Of a stretch of DNA of 64,000 nucleotides, positions 63,701 through 64,000 are shown in pieces. Within the stretch, counting starts at the first letter, position 1, and each line of letters starts with the position of its first letter. Made by a program: the position numbers and the translations under genes. Below the pieces are notes generated by a model. It ran no database searches, was not told where the DNA came from, and was given only the letters and a program-made list of their open reading frames with translations. The stretch is from Loxodes magnus (taxonomy: Eukaryota > Ciliophora > Karyorelictea > Loxodida > Loxodidae), in the NCBI GenBank assembly GCA_946699065.1, contig CAMPDV010000011.1, forward strand, positions 1,178,001 through 1,242,000. The letters run 5' to 3'.

Positions 63701-64000
63701 TATAAACATTTTCTGGTATCAGAATCAAATTACTCTGCCAAATTTTCTTATTTGCTTTAATCCTATATGATGATAAGGTAATGGAAAAGAAAATTCTTAA
63801 TATTTTGGATATTACCTTAATTGGATGATAATTATTAACCTAATTACACTTAATCGCTTATCTTCTTAATTAAATTATAAATAAAAAATCAAAAGAAAAA
63901 AATTCCAAAGCCCAACGTTACACAGGATAATAAGAACGCAGCTATTCTAAGTAAAAAGTTAAGCACAAACTTTTCCTTAACCGAGCCTGCTTTTTTCTTA
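63701..64000 (-). CDS. Partial membrane-protein gene at right edge
   Basis: Reading leftward from the edge, the frame gives AGSVKEKFVLNFLLRIAAFL followed by LSCVTLGFGIFFF, one transmembrane segment after a basic stretch, more GC-rich than the surroundings. A TGA directly after the TM could be Trp or the stop. Beyond it a 20-nt GTAA..TAAG candidate intron lies near 63,806. The left end is uncertain and the gene continues past the window. No family is recognised. Confidence 0.4.

Overview
The window reads as nuclear DNA of a ciliate with a fully reassigned genetic code. Under the standard code there is almost no gene in it. If TAA and TAG are read as glutamine and TGA as tryptophan, about two dozen complete genes appear. 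The evidence is positional: in-frame TGA falls at near-invariant tryptophans (the MORN-repeat W, the GWGC motif of ATG4, the NGQ..W segment of a Stealth phosphotransferase) and TAA/TAG falls at Gln positions. The same codons also terminate. Most genes end at TGA, a few at TAA, and many end in two stop words in a row (TAG-TGA, TAA-TGA, TGA-TAA, TAA-TAA). This fits the context-dependent karyorelict (Loxodes-type) or Condylostoma-type codes. Introns are tiny GT..AG introns of 16-23 nt. Base composition is very AT-rich, most of all between genes, and no telomere is seen.

Layout. 1-2.6 kb: the 3' end of an unrecognised gene, then a seven-TM protein of the GPR180/TMEM145 type. 3.0-7.8 kb: a cAMP-receptor-like GPCR, the autophagy protease ATG4, a doubtful gene, and a small secreted protein, possibly GPI-anchored. 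9.3-17.7 kb, all minus strand: an mRNA-export adaptor with a UAP56-binding motif, EMC7, a CFAP97/Hemingway protein, a coiled-coil protein, and a MORN protein with an N-myristoylation start. 17.7-31 kb is gene-poor and holds a RING-SPRY protein and a second cAR-like GPCR. 31-33.7 kb: two tandem membrane-tethered bZIP factors. 34.5-39.7 kb: a glutathione transferase and a large divergent kinase-like protein. 40.3-49.5 kb, minus strand: a TRIM-like protein, a C2H2 zinc-finger protein and a 1.2-kilocodon LRR protein. 50.5-54 kb, plus strand: a small RING protein, a basic protein, and a nine-repeat MORN protein. 54.9-59.8 kb, minus strand: a receptor-like protein kinase directly downstream of a GNPTAB-like Stealth phosphotransferase. 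60.2-62.5 kb: a coiled-coil protein diverging from a tubulin-tyrosine-ligase-like protein with a signal anchor.

Functional themes are signalling receptors (three 7TM proteins, one receptor kinase), ubiquitin ligases (three RING proteins), cilium-related proteins (CFAP97, MORN, LRR, TTL-like) and the secretory pathway (EMC7, Stealth, ATG4, tethered bZIPs). Because stop codons do not delimit frames here, AT-rich stretches without a recognisable motif cannot be resolved by eye. Some 'intergenic' blocks may hide small genes.
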